NCBI GenBank assembly: GCA_036426205.1
Contig: WSYH01002485.1
Coordinates: forward strand, 21,889 to 85,888
Source: Ascaphus truei
Lineage: Eukaryota; Chordata; Amphibia; Anura; Ascaphidae
Length of the DNA stretch: 64,000 bases
Direction of reading: 5' to 3'
This document shows positions 23,096-34,920 of this stretch, piece after piece; positions within the stretch are counted from its first letter, which is position 1, and each line of letters starts with the position of its first letter. Under the pieces are notes generated by a model. That model saw only the letters and a program-made list of their open reading frames with translations, was not told the DNA's origin and searched no databases. A program made the translations under genes and the position numbers.

Positions 23096-23644
23096 AAGCC
23101 AGGTTTCACTAATTGGATAACATGTCCCTATAGCATCCCTGCTTCTCTTATCTCCCACACTATAAGCGTCTCACCAGATTTTGCTGCTATCTCACTATCC
23201 CACTTCCCCTAATGAGCATTTTGTAAACATTTCCATATTCTGACACTGCCTGTGAGATAGGCCAATTTTTCTCTCTGCTAAAGAGAAAAAAAAAGAAGTT
23301 TTGCCCTTGTTCTGCAGCTAAACTTCCCTTTGGTGTGAGCTGCCAAAGTTTACTCTGAGAAGTTTTATGTGATCTTAGCTAACATGCAAGAAACATATAG
23401 GCTCAGAGAGAATGGATATATTATACAGTGGACGAACCGGCATAACATTACAGAGCTGCTGGATGTATTTCTGTTTCCTTGCAAGGGGGGAGAAAATGGT
23501 AAAACTGTGAGAAATGCTCCTCCTAGGAAGAAGGGTGGAATACTAAACTGTAAGTTTTTTTATTCTCTGCTGTTATATTATGGAGGTCATAACCTTACTC
23601 AGGGCTGGAAAAGGCCTGCAAGTGATTTTCAACAAATGAGACTA

Positions 23645-24190
23645 TCTTTAGATGATTGAATGTGTTCTCTGATGATTAAGGCCCTCCCTTTATCTGTCTT
23701 ACAATGAGTGAGGCCCCCTTCGTATGAATGAGGCTGCCTTACATTTAACAAGACTAACTGTGAATGAGTGTGAGTAAGGCTGCTTTACAATGAGATCTTA
23801 AAAATGAGTGTGAGACTCTCCCAAATTCATATTAACAAGTCTTCCTTTTAAGCAAGTGAGGAGTGGACTCCCTCTATATACAGTACTGTAAGTAATGCTG
23901 CAAGTGCAACTGCCTTAGAATGAGTAAGGTTTGTTCAACATAAGTAAGCCTGCATTACAATGACAGACTCACTCCATCCATGTGAGTTACACTGTCTCAC
24001 ATTGCCTAAGACTCCTTCAATACAAGTGAGGCTATCTTCCCAACAAAAGGACTCCATCAATTCAAGTGAGGGTGTCTTCCCAACAAAAGGACTCCATCAA
24101 TTCAAGTGAGGGTGTCTTCCAACCAGTGAGTCGCCACCAATGCGTGAGCATTAAATGCGAGTGAGACACTGTCCTTTTGAGTGAGTTTCC
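23645..24190 (+). repeat. Degenerate GAGTGAGG minisatellite
   Basis: Many imperfect units of about 20 to 30 bp with CTTACAATGAGTGAGGCTG-like sequence. Two adjacent 40-bp units at about 24028..24120 (CTTCCCAACAAAAGGACTCC, then ATCAATTCAAGTGAG) are almost identical, showing recent tandem copying. Confidence 0.65.
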
Positions 24191-24597
24191 ATGATGTTGG
24201 CTTGATGACCCTGGTACATTCCCACTGCACGTGTGTTCCCCATGCCCTATCCTCCCTTGTGTTCCTGAACCGCTGTGTAGCCTTGTGTGATTATCCTCCA
24301 CTATGTCTTGTTTCTTGTCCCCAAGCTGTGACCTTCCTTTGTTGTCCCTGGGCTATGTCCTTGTCAACAGCACTTGCTGCATGACAAAGCTAGGAAACTC
24401 AGATTCACAAATTAACAAATACAGCATCCCAGGCTATGCTAAGGCCAGGTATCTAATTGCCCTTTTTTTGCAAGACGTTTGCTATACTTATGTTATAAGA
24501 ACACATCCTATCTTCTCGGAATGAAAGAGGAAGTGGAAGTTTAGGTACGTAAATAACAAAGTGGTGGTGCTGTGTCCCTGCTTGCACCATCACACTT

Positions 24598-24690
24598 AGG
24601 AGCAGATTCATCTAGCACCACTATGGGTTTAATACACCCACACCCGATCCGGCTTTAATTCCCATTCAACTCAAGTGAATCTGCTCGTTA
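24598..24690. mobile_element. Short inverted-repeat element
   Basis: GAGCAGATTCATCTAG near the left end and AAGTGAATCTGCTC at the right form an inverted pair around about 70 bp. MITE-like; family unknown. Confidence 0.4.
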
Positions 24691-24699
24691 GTGTAATGG

Positions 24700-25435
24700 T
24701 ACAAGCAGGGACATAGGATTGGGCTTTTCTAGCACAGTACTACTGCTTATTTTATGACACAGGTTAAGATGCACTCATGATGAAACCAGTTGCAATTTGT
24801 TTTTAGTTCATCACATTATTATTATTTTTGCTGGGCGTTTGACTATGCATAGCTGGCCCCTCTGGCAGCAAAGGGGTTAACATATAAAATGAACACCCCC
24901 AAAGCCTTAACCCCTTCAGTACCACCTCTGTCACTTTTGCTTATGCTGCTTAATCTCACTATCTTTTCTCGGTCTCTTTTTTTCCCTCCCCATGTTGCCA
25001 TCCCTATTCCCTCTCTCTCCGTATCTGACCCTATTCTGTAACAAGGGAGCCTGGGATTTTGCCATACCCCTTAAGGGTGGCTGGAACACAGCTGGTAAAA
25101 GAGTTACTATACGTCAGACTGTGCTTGAATTGTCCACGGATGTTGGCAAACACTTAGTGATGATCAGATCCCTGCCAAGGTCTTTAACACACAGTTATCT
25201 CATGTCTTACTGACAGGGGCACTTGTCTGCTTATTAAAACTTCTGTGCCATAGATACAGTAGGGCTCTGACGTTTCCATAAAACGTGCTTTGTTTTTCCA
25301 GTTGTTGTTTTGTAGCTTTAACCTGTCGTTACCTATAACCAGGGATGCCTGGAGCTTTGTATCAAGTTACAGTAAAAACAATGGGGATTTTTTGCAGTGA
25401 AATTGCTGAGGCATTTTAAAAATACTGTATGTCTC
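24700..25435. other. Unassigned stretch
   Basis: No feature recognised. Confidence 0.35.
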
Positions 25436-25439
25436 TAAA

Positions 25440-25640
25440 CATTGTGTGGAGCAATACGAAGAGATATAGGGACCGGTTCTATTGGACGATAGAAGGAGTT
25501 ATAGGAAGCAGTTATATGGAGCAATAGGAGGAGTTATGAGGAGCGGTTATATGGAGCAGTAGGAGTTATAAGGTGTTATAAGGCGTTGTTTATATATAAA
25601 GCAATAGGAGTAGTTATAAGGAGTGTATGGAGTAAAAAAA
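25440..25640 (+). repeat. Minisatellite with GGAGCAATAGGAGGAGTTAT unit
   Basis: Five or more imperfect units of about 35 bp, also containing AAGGAGCGGTTATAT. Confidence 0.7.
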
Positions 25641-25995
25641 TATAGCAGGAAAAAAACATAAAAAATAAATGCAGAAATCTCCAGATTGCAGCTCAGTAGA
25701 AAAGAAAGCAAGGTATCAAAGCAGAAACAGTGAAAGAGAAAGCAGTTAACCCGTGAAGAGAACTGTACCTGAATATTGAGTGTTCTGGAAGCAGGTTCTG
25801 GCAGTGATAGAATATTTATCATCTCTCACAGCCAGATGTGCTTGCAACCAATGCTTTTCAATGCTACAGGAACCTCGTACAGTAAGGGGGTTAAGCCTAT
25901 TCAGCGCTAGATGAACCTGTGCTTTTTTTATCACTAACTCAGCTTTAATACTTCACTCCAATGGGATGAACCCATGTCTGCATCGCTCTGTATAT

Positions 25996-26030
<35 letters not shown>
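25996..26030 (+). repeat. Uninterrupted G homopolymer, 35 bases
   Basis: TATAT is followed by 35 consecutive G, then AATCGG. Potentially G-quadruplex forming; the length in the assembly may be unreliable. Confidence 0.9.
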
Positions 26031-26031
<1 letters not shown>

Positions 26032-26339
26032 ATCGGTGATCCCAGAGAAAACACATCAAGTTAGATTTTCTCATTGAAGTTGCCAACGCTGTTTAATGTT
26101 ATTCATGTGCTTCGTACGAGTGCAGAGTCAGCATGAAACACCAGGATTCTGCAGTTCTGCAACAACAAGACATGCTGCATACTCAAAGAGGTGGGTCTGG
26201 GGGTCTCCCCCACTTCCTATGAAATGGCCACCAACGTAGAAGGGACCCCCCCACACTTCAGAGTCCTCTTGTCTTTTCTGGTGTGGTGTGTGACTTTACT
26301 CCTGTGGGAGGGATATGGGGGGGGGGGGGGTTCATTGTC

Positions 26340-26545
26340 ATTACAGACTTTAGTCCTAAGTGGAACTGGCCAAATAACATGTTCTTGTCATTAGGTCCTG
26401 TGTGTCACTGACCCTTTAATCCATTAAACATGTCACTGTCATTAGGCCGCTTTGCTCCTACATGTGACTGACCCTTTAATTCATAAAACATGCCACTGTC
26501 ATTGTGCCATATTGACCCCACATGTGACTGACCCCAGGGCCACCA
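26340..26545 (+). repeat. Tandem repeat of about 65 bp (CTGACCCTTTAAT unit), array 1
   Basis: Three units containing TGACTGACCCTTTAATYCAT, then AAAACATG, then CACTGTCATT. A related array is at 55645..55830. Confidence 0.65.
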
Positions 26546-26835
26546 ACAGCTTTCCTGTGGCTCAGGACTAGTGTACCCCCCCCACTGTGTTGGCGTTCTA
26601 GTGAGATCCCGCTTCTTTCTCTTTCATCCCCCTTCTCACACATCACCTCGCTTTTCCCCCTTCTCACCCTCCCCCTCTATTTCTCTCCCCTTCTCACACC
26701 TCCTCTCATCCTCTCCCTCACCCCATGTATTTCTCTCCCCTCCTCACGCACAATAACACCCCCTCCCCTTGGCACACTACCCTCCTCACATTCACTAATC
26801 CTGCCCTCCCCTCCTCACGCTCACTAAACCCTCCT
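26537..26835. mobile_element. hAT-like element end (CAGGGCCACCAACAG) with CT-rich body
   Basis: CAGGGCCACCAACAG matches the terminal repeat of the hAT-like element at 58734..60803. The following CCATGTATTTCTCTCCCCT-type sequence matches the inner right part of that element in reverse orientation. The other end was not found, probably lost in the repeats that follow. Confidence 0.45.
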
Positions 26836-26837
26836 CC

Positions 26838-26949
<112 letters not shown>

Positions 26950-27726
26950 AACCCCCCTCCTCAATACAGACACACACACAATATCCTCCCCTCCCCAATA
27001 CAGACAGACAGACAGACAGAAACACACACACACACACAAAATCACACACAATAACCCCCACCCCGAAACAGACTAATATTCCATCTACCAATACAGACAC
27101 AGAAAATAACGCCCCATCCACCGATACAGACAATAAACCCCCTCTGCTAATATAGACAATAACCCCTCTCCCCAATACAGACACAGATAACCCCCCTCCC
27201 CCAATGCACGCGCGCACACGCACGCACACACACATTTTCCTCCCCTCCCCAATACAAACACAGACAATAACCCCCCCTCCCCAATAAAGACACAGACAAT
27301 AACCCCCCTCCCTCAATGCAGATACAGACAATAATGACCCCATCCCCTAATGCAGACACAGACAATCAGGCCCCATCCACAAATACAGAGAATAACCTCC
27401 TGCCCCAATACAGACAATAACCCCCCTCCCACAATACAGACAGACAATAATCCCCCCTCCCCAATACAGACATAGACAATAATGCCTCATCCCACAATAC
27501 AAACACACACTATAATCCCCAATCCCTAAAACAGAAACCCACCCACAATACCCCCCCCCCAATGCAGACAAAGACAACAACCCCCTCCCCAATACAGACA
27601 CAGACAATAACCCCTGCTCCCCCAATGCACGGACAATAATGCCCCCTCCCCAATGCAGACACAGACAATAATACCCCACCCACCACTTCAGACAATAACC
27701 CCCTCCCCGATACAAACAATAACCCC

Positions 27727-28824
27727 TGTGATGGTGAGGTGGATCTCCCTGCTTCAGCACAGACCTAGAACAGTAAGACAGGTCAGGGAATTGAATTACA
27801 TTCAAAGGTCCCTGGTATATGCCCAAGAACCCCAGAACCAAGGGGGGGGGGGGGTTCAGTGTATCTCCCGCCAGGTATAAGGTGGCGAGAGTTATGTTTT
27901 TAAATTAAAGTGTATCATATGGCAAGGTTTCTTTGTATAAGTGGAAAAGAAAATGGTTTTAAAAGTCCCCAAGGTTTATATTGTTATTAAAGTAATGTTC
28001 AGAGGAAGTCATTCAGTATGGATAAAAATTCATTTGCATGGGAAACAGAGGGGCTAATCCGCCCTCTAAGCTTCAAAGAGGGGGAAAGGCAGGAAAGGCA
28101 GGAAAATTCAATACGCCATCTTGGCCAGCTTCAAAGGCAATCCAGGATATGGAGGTGTTAAACCCTTTGTTAGCAAGGAGGGGTAAAAGAAAGAGGAAAA
28201 ACTTAAATAAGCCATCTGGCCAGCTGTCACCCTGCCCAGCCTGAATGGCACCAGGTAAGAGGGGCAGGGTCTCATATGCTAAGCGGCCAAGTTGCAAAGT
28301 TCGCATATGCCTAGAGCAGAATGAGAAGCCCCTCTGCCAGGTTTGCAAAGTATCGGCAACTCCGTGATAGGGGGAAGGAAATATTCACACGGAGAAGATA
28401 GGCTGTACTAGTGAGGCATAGATTCGTAACATCGTAACAAAGATTCAGCTAAGCTTAAAGAGTTCATAAGAACTAAGGTTCGAAGATCCAGAAGGTACGG
28501 GAACAGAATGAAAGAAGCAGCTCTGGCTGGAGTAAACAGCAGTGGCAAGTTGCGCTGCTGACCAAGGACTATTTCAGGCTCTTTTTGCTAGCAACTCCTG
28601 TGCCTGGGAAATTGCTCCTAGAGACTTTGTTTTGCAACATTTCGTTTTGGGAATAAGATATTATTTCGTTTTTACCCCATTCCAGTAAGTGTATTTTTGT
28701 TGTAATTGTAAACCAAGCTGTGTGTGTTCATTCTGTAAATAAATCACAATTTATTTTATCTCTTGCTTTGCTCAATCAAAAGATCCGGGTATTTTGGTGT
28801 TAAAAGTTCTGGTCTACCGTGACA
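27727..28824 (+). mobile_element. Solo LTR 1
   Basis: It starts TGTGATGGTGAGG and ends CTACCGTGACA, with minisatellite on both sides and flanks AACCCC/AACCAC (5 of 6). It contains AATAAATCACAATTTATT near its 3' part, as expected for a poly(A) region. No internal retroviral sequence follows, so it is a solo LTR. Family unassigned. Confidence 0.65.
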
Positions 28825-29048
28825 AACCACTCCTCCAATACATACACTAAAACCCCCTCCCTTAATAGACAGACAATAACACCCCTCCCCCAAAACAGAC
28901 ACATACAATAATGCCCATCGCCCAATACAGACAATAACCCCTCTCCCTAATACAGATAATAACCCCCTTCCCTAATACCGACAGACAATAACCCCATCCC
29001 TCAATAAAGACAATAACCTCCCCTCCTCTAATACAGACAATAACCCCT

Positions 29049-29871
29049 TGTAACAGGGACTGTTTGAGCGAAACTGCCTCTAAATCCAGCAGCGTGCTGG
29101 TTCATTGCACAAAGGCAATCAACCAGACTCCACCTGGCTGATTAGGACTCTTAGAAAAAGCCTTATGTGAGAAACTGGAGAGAGATTCCTTAGCTCACAT
29201 TTGGGCTGACATAAGGAGAAAGAGGACTGCAGAGATTTCCTTAGCCCACAACTGAGCTGACCTGAGAAAAATATGATGTCTTGATGCACACAAAAAGTCT
29301 GTATGCTGACAGCAAGACAAGGGGACAAGACCTTTATACCTGGACACAGAGAGTGCCATAGCACACAAGAATGCTAACCCAGGAGAAAAGAGAGGCCTTG
29401 CCCTACAGCTACAACAACAGAAACAGATAAGAGACTTTCTTGTTGGAATGTTGTGTATATATACAGCTCAACCCCCTTGGGGTCCAAAGAATCACATTGT
29501 GTTATAAGTGGATCGTGTTAGAAATAATGTACAATTGTATGCATCGTACAATAAAGTATTTAAGATACCAATAATCGTGTTGTAAAGTATTCATAAATAC
29601 GAAAATTGGGAGCCACACTTGCATCGCGTTATAAGCGGATTCGCGTTGTAACGGAGCTGTATATATATGTTTATGGTGGTAACCAGCTTAGCTACCCACC
29701 CAGTTAGTAAGGGCTGGAGTAAAGGTTTAGTTATTCTCCAAAGTGGAGTAGGCCTTTATTTTGTTTGTTTTTGTATGTTTTGCCTTGTTAAAGAATAGGC
29801 GCAATAAAGCCAGGATTTAATTTCACCCCAAACGGTCTCCATTAAATGTACCTCTGCACACATCTCTTACA
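29049..29871 (+). mobile_element. Solo LTR 2
   Basis: It starts TGTAACAGGGACTG and ends CATCTCTTACA, with flanks CCCCT/CCCCC. It has a GCAATAAAGCC signal at about 29800. It is itself interrupted by a small DNA element at 29464..29659. Confidence 0.65.
29464..29659. mobile_element. TA-flanked MITE inside solo LTR 2
   Basis: Ends CAGCTC and GAGCTG lie between TA dinucleotides; inner sequences TTATAAGTGGATCGTGTT and ATAAGCGGATTCGCGTT are related to each other. Probably Tc1/mariner type. Confidence 0.6.
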
Positions 29872-29939
29872 CCCCCCCTGAATACAGACAATAACCGCCC
29901 CCCATTCCCAAATCAAATACAGACACAGAATACCTTGAG

Positions 29940-30270
29940 GGGAAAACCTCCAGTGCAGCGCCAATTTTGCTGGCAGAAGTTGGGCCCAACTTCCAGCACT
30001 GACCGGCACGCGTGTACAGAGTATTATTTCACTAATGAATATATATATAGGTTGCTAGACATAAATGATACCTAAAAAATGTATATAAACATTATGGCAC
30101 ATATGGCTGAGGCCAGAGAATAATAAATTGGTGTGATGCACACATACACAGCTGCCAAACTAAAGCAAGCTTGCCTGTAACCATCTGGCGACACTCAAGC
30201 AATAACTGGATCAAGGATAGACTAGTAAGTGATCCAATCACCATTAGCACTAAATGATGCCCAGGAGCGC
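29940..30270. other. Unassigned stretch before the Gypsy element
   Basis: No feature recognised. Confidence 0.35.
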
Positions 30271-30275
30271 TCCTT

Positions 30276-30963
30276 GTCAGGGTCGCACCGGAGTCCCGCC
30301 CTTCTGACGCTTCACACCGGCCATCCGGTGACGTGCACGGACTCCTCGTTGCGCGCGCACCACTGCAACAAACAGACGTGCGCCCATGATGGCGTCACTT
30401 TACCTGGCTCTGGCGGCGGCGCGACCGCCACATATCAAGCACCTCCCGCGCGTGCATGTCATGCAACGGCTAACGTCGGAACTGCCATCAGCTGTGCTAT
30501 ACCTGAGTCACAGGTAACTTCCTCCTATCGGCTCTCTGCCTATGTCTAGACCCCTCCCCCCTGCCTCCTTTCCATTGGCTCCTGTCCCTTCTTATACCCA
30601 CTGCTTGTTGTTGAGCATAGACCATTGTTTATGCACCGTGCTCATTGCAGCCTTAGTACCTATCTCTGTTTCGTCTTGATCTCTGTTGTGACCCTGCCTA
30701 TGCCTGACCCTGGACTACAGTTTGTTATCAGATTTCTGCTCTCTCCATTCCACAACCTCGACTAACGGACTACGATGATTCTACTCTCTCCAACCCCGGA
30801 CCACGGCAAGTACCCTCACCTACCTACACTCTCCTACCTTGACCCGGCTACACATCCCTGACTCTTCTATCTGGACCTGGCCCGTGGTTGTAGAGCGACG
30901 GTATATACACATCTTCACCTCAGCCCCGCAGTCTAGTCCAGGTTGTAGTGAGCATCCGTGACA
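30276..30963 (+). repeat. Gypsy 5' LTR
   Basis: It runs from TGTCAGGGTC to GCATCCGTGACA and matches the 3' LTR outside the latter's insertion. It contains CTTATACCC as a TATA-like signal at about 30591, just before GTTGAGCATAG. Confidence 0.9.
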
Positions 30964-30965
30964 TT

Positions 30966-31790
30966 ATGCTCAGCCCAACACACCTGGATGCCACTGAGGT
31001 GGGTCAACACTTGCAGAGGATTGAGGCTATATTTATGCAGATGGAGGGGAGCCTGAATCAAAATAACCAACGGATGGAGGTGTTCCAACACTCTCTAGGG
31101 TACCTAGACACCTGGGTTACTGCTCTTCAGCCTACCACTCCTACGCCTGCGGCGCAGGTGCCTAACCCCGCTCCCCCTTCCCCAAATTCTGAGCCACACC
31201 TTCCTACTCCTAATCGCTAGGGGGGCGACACTCTGGGATGTCGGGTTTTTCTTAACCAGTGCTCCATCCATTTTGAGCTCTTACCTGCACATTTTCCTTC
31301 CCAATGTTCTAAGGTGGCTTACATTATTTCACTTCTGATAGACGATGCCATGGCGTGGGCATCACCGATTTGGCAGCAGAGACCTGATCTAACCTCTGAC
31401 TTTGACCGGTTCACTGCTGAGTTCCGAAGGGTCTTCGATACACTAGGGAGGAAGTAAACGGCAGCCACTACTCTGTTGAATATTTCACAGGGGGCCCGTA
31501 TGGTGGCTCGCTACGCCCTCGTGTTTCGCACCATTGCCACGAGGCCGGGTGGAACGATGAAGCTCTGACGGCGGCGTTCTGGCAAGGGCTTTTTGATAGC
31601 CTCAAGGATGTACTGGCGGCACTGGAAGATCTGGCGGGATTAGAAGCTTTGGTGGCCCTCTGTATTCGTATGGACCAACGCCTCCTGGAGAGAAGGATGG
31701 AGAGAGGAAAGCGCAACGAAATACACCTGCATTCTTTTCCCAACCGACCCCTAGCAGAAATCTCCCATCTGTGGCCATGGACGAACCCAT
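30966..31790 (+). pseudogene. Gypsy gag (capsid-like), broken
   Basis: The frame opens at ATG 30966 directly after the LTR. It is interrupted by TAG at 31218 but continues in frame to TAA at 31455 with capsid-like content (AMAWASPIWQ, FDRFTAEFRRVFD). It then shifts frame for the remaining capsid part (FWQGLFDSLKDVL). The C-terminal zinc knuckle lies at about 31840..31890 and has its second cysteine changed to serine (CLYSGNSGHIVATC). Confidence 0.8.
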
Positions 31791-31829
31791 GCATCTAGGA
31801 CTTACCTGCCAATCCACTGAGGAGAGACA

Positions 31830-32263
31830 GCATAGACGCCGCTCCAGATTATGTCTGTATTCTGGCAACAGCGGGCACATAGTTGCTACTTGTCCTATAA
31901 AGCTGGGAAAAGTGAAAGTTGGGAGGACCACACTGGGAACCATTTATCCTCTTCCTCCCAAATTTGCAGCCACGATCTACATCCCTATCACATTATATGG
32001 GGACAACTTTAAGACGACCACACGAGCCTTCCTGGATTCCAGGTCAGGGGGCAACTTTATCAACCAGGGATTTTCGGAGAGGAATGAAATACCCTTAACT
32101 CAAAAATTGGCCTTGAAGCTATCAATGGTCGCCCACTCCAACCCGCCTTCATCACTGTACAAACCGCACCTTTTCTTTTGTAGTCCCTTGGTGGTCATTC
32201 CGAGACCATACAGTTTGACGTTATTCACACCCCTTCTGTGGATATTGTCCTGAGACTACTGCA
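31830..32263 (+). pseudogene. Gypsy nucleocapsid/protease region, broken
   Basis: After the mutated zinc knuckle comes an aspartic protease-like segment in which the catalytic D-S/T-G reads AFLDSRSGGNF, so the glycine is lost. The frame ends shortly before the inserted element at 32265. Confidence 0.7.
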
Positions 32264-32264
32264 C

Positions 32265-32648
32265 CGACACACTTTATTCGAGCAAATACCCGGTATGTAC
32301 CTGGCAGATACCTGGAATGCGCCGCTCCTCACCTCTGACAAGCCCCGTTACATTTGCCTTCCCAGCCTGGGTTCATGCCTGGCTGATGGGTGGCTAATCT
32401 GTTAAATGATAATGATTAGGATTTAATAGGCTGCAATGCTTCGCGTGTCTACCAGATGGCATAAATTCATGAATTGTAATTCAGTATATATATATGTACT
32501 GTGCAGTATTGCAGCCAGCGGGAATAAAATGCTTCAATCCCTGCCGGAAAATAACTCAATGCACTCGGGCAGAAAACAGTCACAAACCTCAATACACCCG
32601 GGTATACCCGAATTCGTGGGACTAGCCGAGCTCGAATAAAGTGTGTCG
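32265..32648. mobile_element. DNA element with 18-19 bp terminal repeats inside Gypsy pol
   Basis: The ends CGACACACTTTATTCGAGC and GCTCGAATAAAGTGTGTCG are perfect inverted repeats. Removing the 384 bp brings the protease side and the sequence before the reverse transcriptase together. Superfamily and target duplication could not be decided; it is non-autonomous. Confidence 0.8.
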
Positions 32649-32659
32649 CCAGTGTACCA

Positions 32660-33480
32660 TGGCTCCAGCGACATAACCCACAAATCGATTGGACTGGTAC
32701 ACTGCCTATCCGTTGAAGCATCCAGTGCCAAGAGAGATGTCTGTCTGCTTCCAAAAGTCTCACTGGAGTACTACTGCCGGAGTCAGGGAATCAATTGCCC
32801 GAGATGTACTACGAGGTCCGGGACGTCTTCGATAAGGGACAGGCTGTGGAACTACTGCCCCATCCTCCCTTTGACTGCCATATAGATCTCCTGCCCCGTG
32901 CTACTCTTCCCAGAGGGTGCTCTTATACTCTATCTGCCCCGGAGACCAAACCATGAGGCAATACATACAAGAAAATCTTCTGAGGGGCTTCATCCGGAAA
33001 TCTTCCTCACCCGCTAGTGTGGGGTTCTTTTTTGTCAAAAAGAAAGATGGGTTGCTCAGACCCTGTATTGACTATCGATGGCTCAACAAAATAATGGTCA
33101 AGAACCGTTACCCCCTGCCCTTGATCTCTGAGTTGTTCAATAGACTCCAAGGGGCCACTATCTTCACTAAACTAGATCAGCTGGGAGCATACAATTTTAT
33201 AAGAATCCGTCAGGGAGACGAAGGGAAAATGGCTTTCAACACTCGCGATGGGCATACGAATATTTGGTAATGCCCTTCGGCCTTTGCAATGCACCCGCAG
33301 TGTTCCAAGATTTTGTAAATGAAATTTTGAGGGATCTACTCGGTCAATATGTGGTCATATATTTGGATGATATCCTGATTTTCTCCAAAGTTGCTTCGGA
33401 GAACTCGGAACATGTGAAACAAGTTCTCCAAAGACTACGTGCAAATCACCTCTTCGCCAAACTAGAGAAATGCTAGTTTC
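32660..33480 (+). pseudogene. Gypsy reverse transcriptase, broken
   Basis: Conserved blocks are visible in two or three frames: [25 protein letters not shown] (motif A), [13 protein letters not shown] (motif B) and [11 protein letters not shown] (YLDD catalytic motif C, about 33350..33390). Frameshifts occur near 33265 and a stop at 33474. Confidence 0.9.
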
Positions 33481-33489
33481 ACCAGTCCT

Positions 33490-33960
33490 CTACTACTTTC
33501 CTGGGATATATCATATCCAACACAGGACTGACCATGGATCTGGACAAAGTCAAGGCGATCATAGACTGGCCGCATCAACTATCCCTCAAGGTGGTGCAGA
33601 GATTCCTCGGATTTTCAAACTACTACCGAAGGTTCATACATGGTTTCTCCGCAGTAGTAGCGCCCATCACGGCATTAATCCAAAAGGGAGCCGATCCGGC
33701 CCAGTGGCCTCTTGAAGCCATCAGAGCTTTTGAAAGATTAAGAAAGGCCTTCATCTCCGCACCTTTACTGGTACATCTGAATCCTGCGTTACCGTTCACC
33801 CTCGAGGTAGACGTGTCAGATGTCGGAGCAGGAGCGGTACTTTCCCAGAGGAGAGAACCCCAGATGAGGCTTCACCCATGCGCATTCTTCAACAAAATTT
33901 TCGCTTTCGAAGCAAGCACACTTTATCCCTCTCCGAGGTATATTTATCCCTCAGCCTCCA
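33490..33960 (+). pseudogene. Gypsy RNase H region, truncated
   Basis: An open frame includes RRFIHGFSAVVAPIT and the start of RNase H (FTLEVDVSDVGAGAVLSQR). The domain is cut short: the sequence passes abruptly into integrase-like sequence, so part of RNase H and the integrase zinc-binding N terminus are missing. Confidence 0.8.
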
Positions 33961-33964
33961 GACT

Positions 33965-34690
33965 GTCAGAAACATTCACTAAAGACAGCTTCAGGCTTCA
34001 CGGGACACCTCAAACCATAGAATCAGATCGGGGGTCACAATTTTTTCCAAATTCTGGAGAGCTTTCTATAAGAAACTAGGCATTACGCTACAGTTCCCTT
34101 ACAGCTATCATCCACAGACCAACGGGCAAACCGAGAGGACCAATCAGTCACTCGAGCATTATATCCGATGTTTTATATCGGACGCCCAGGACGATTGGGC
34201 GGAGCTCCTTCCTTGGGCAGAATTTGCACGCAATAACTCACGCAATGAATCCACCCAACAATCTCCCTTCTTTATTCATTACAGCTTACACCCCTTTACT
34301 TTCCCATCCCCAGTCCCCTGGGAGTTTTGGGGTCCCTGCTGTGGAGAACAGGGTCTGACACCTTCAGAGATCTTGGGAGATTCAAAATAACTTAAGGCAT
34401 GCCTCTCTTCTACATAAGAAACAAGCTGAAAGTCACCGCCGGGAGATTCCTAATTACACTTTGGTCAAAAGGTCTGTCTCGCTACAAAAAACATTCGACT
34501 CAAAGTATCCTCACCCAAATTGGCGCCTAGATTCATCGGACCATTTCCTATCTTGGAGAAGGTCAACCCAGTCGCCTAACTATTAAAGTTACCTCTGACT
34601 ATGAGAATCCCTTCGGTCTTTCATGTGTCACTTCTGAAACCCTTCCTACCAGACCTTCAATCTCCCACCAAGAACTTAACACCTCAACCT
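33965..34690 (+). pseudogene. Gypsy integrase core, broken
   Basis: ESDRGSQFF and YHPQTNGQTERTNQSLE are the second Asp and Glu blocks of the D,D-E integrase core, followed by WAELLPWAEFARNN. They are in different frames. The first Asp block is not present. Confidence 0.8.
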
Positions 34691-34739
34691 ATCCTGGTGG
34701 AGGGTCAACAGAAGTTCGAGGTCTAGGCCATCATCAACT

Positions 34740-34905
34740 CTAGAGTATCAAAAGGGAGACTATAATATCTGGTACACCGGAAGGGTTTTGGACCTGAGGA
34801 ACGGGAGTGGATCCCTCAAGAAGTGGTACATGTCTCCAGGTTGACCTGGGCTTTTCACCGTAGGTACCCTGCAAAGCCACCCCGGGGTCGCCCGCAGGTC
34901 TCCCC
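34740..34905 (+). pseudogene. Gypsy integrase C-terminal chromodomain remnant
   Basis: Across shifted frames, LVHRKGFGPEE and then HVSRL are readable, the hallmark of chromovirus chromodomains (Y-L-V-x-W-x-G-x-x-x-x-E-x-x-W). Confidence 0.65.
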
Positions 34906-34920
34906 TGAAGAGGGTAGTAC

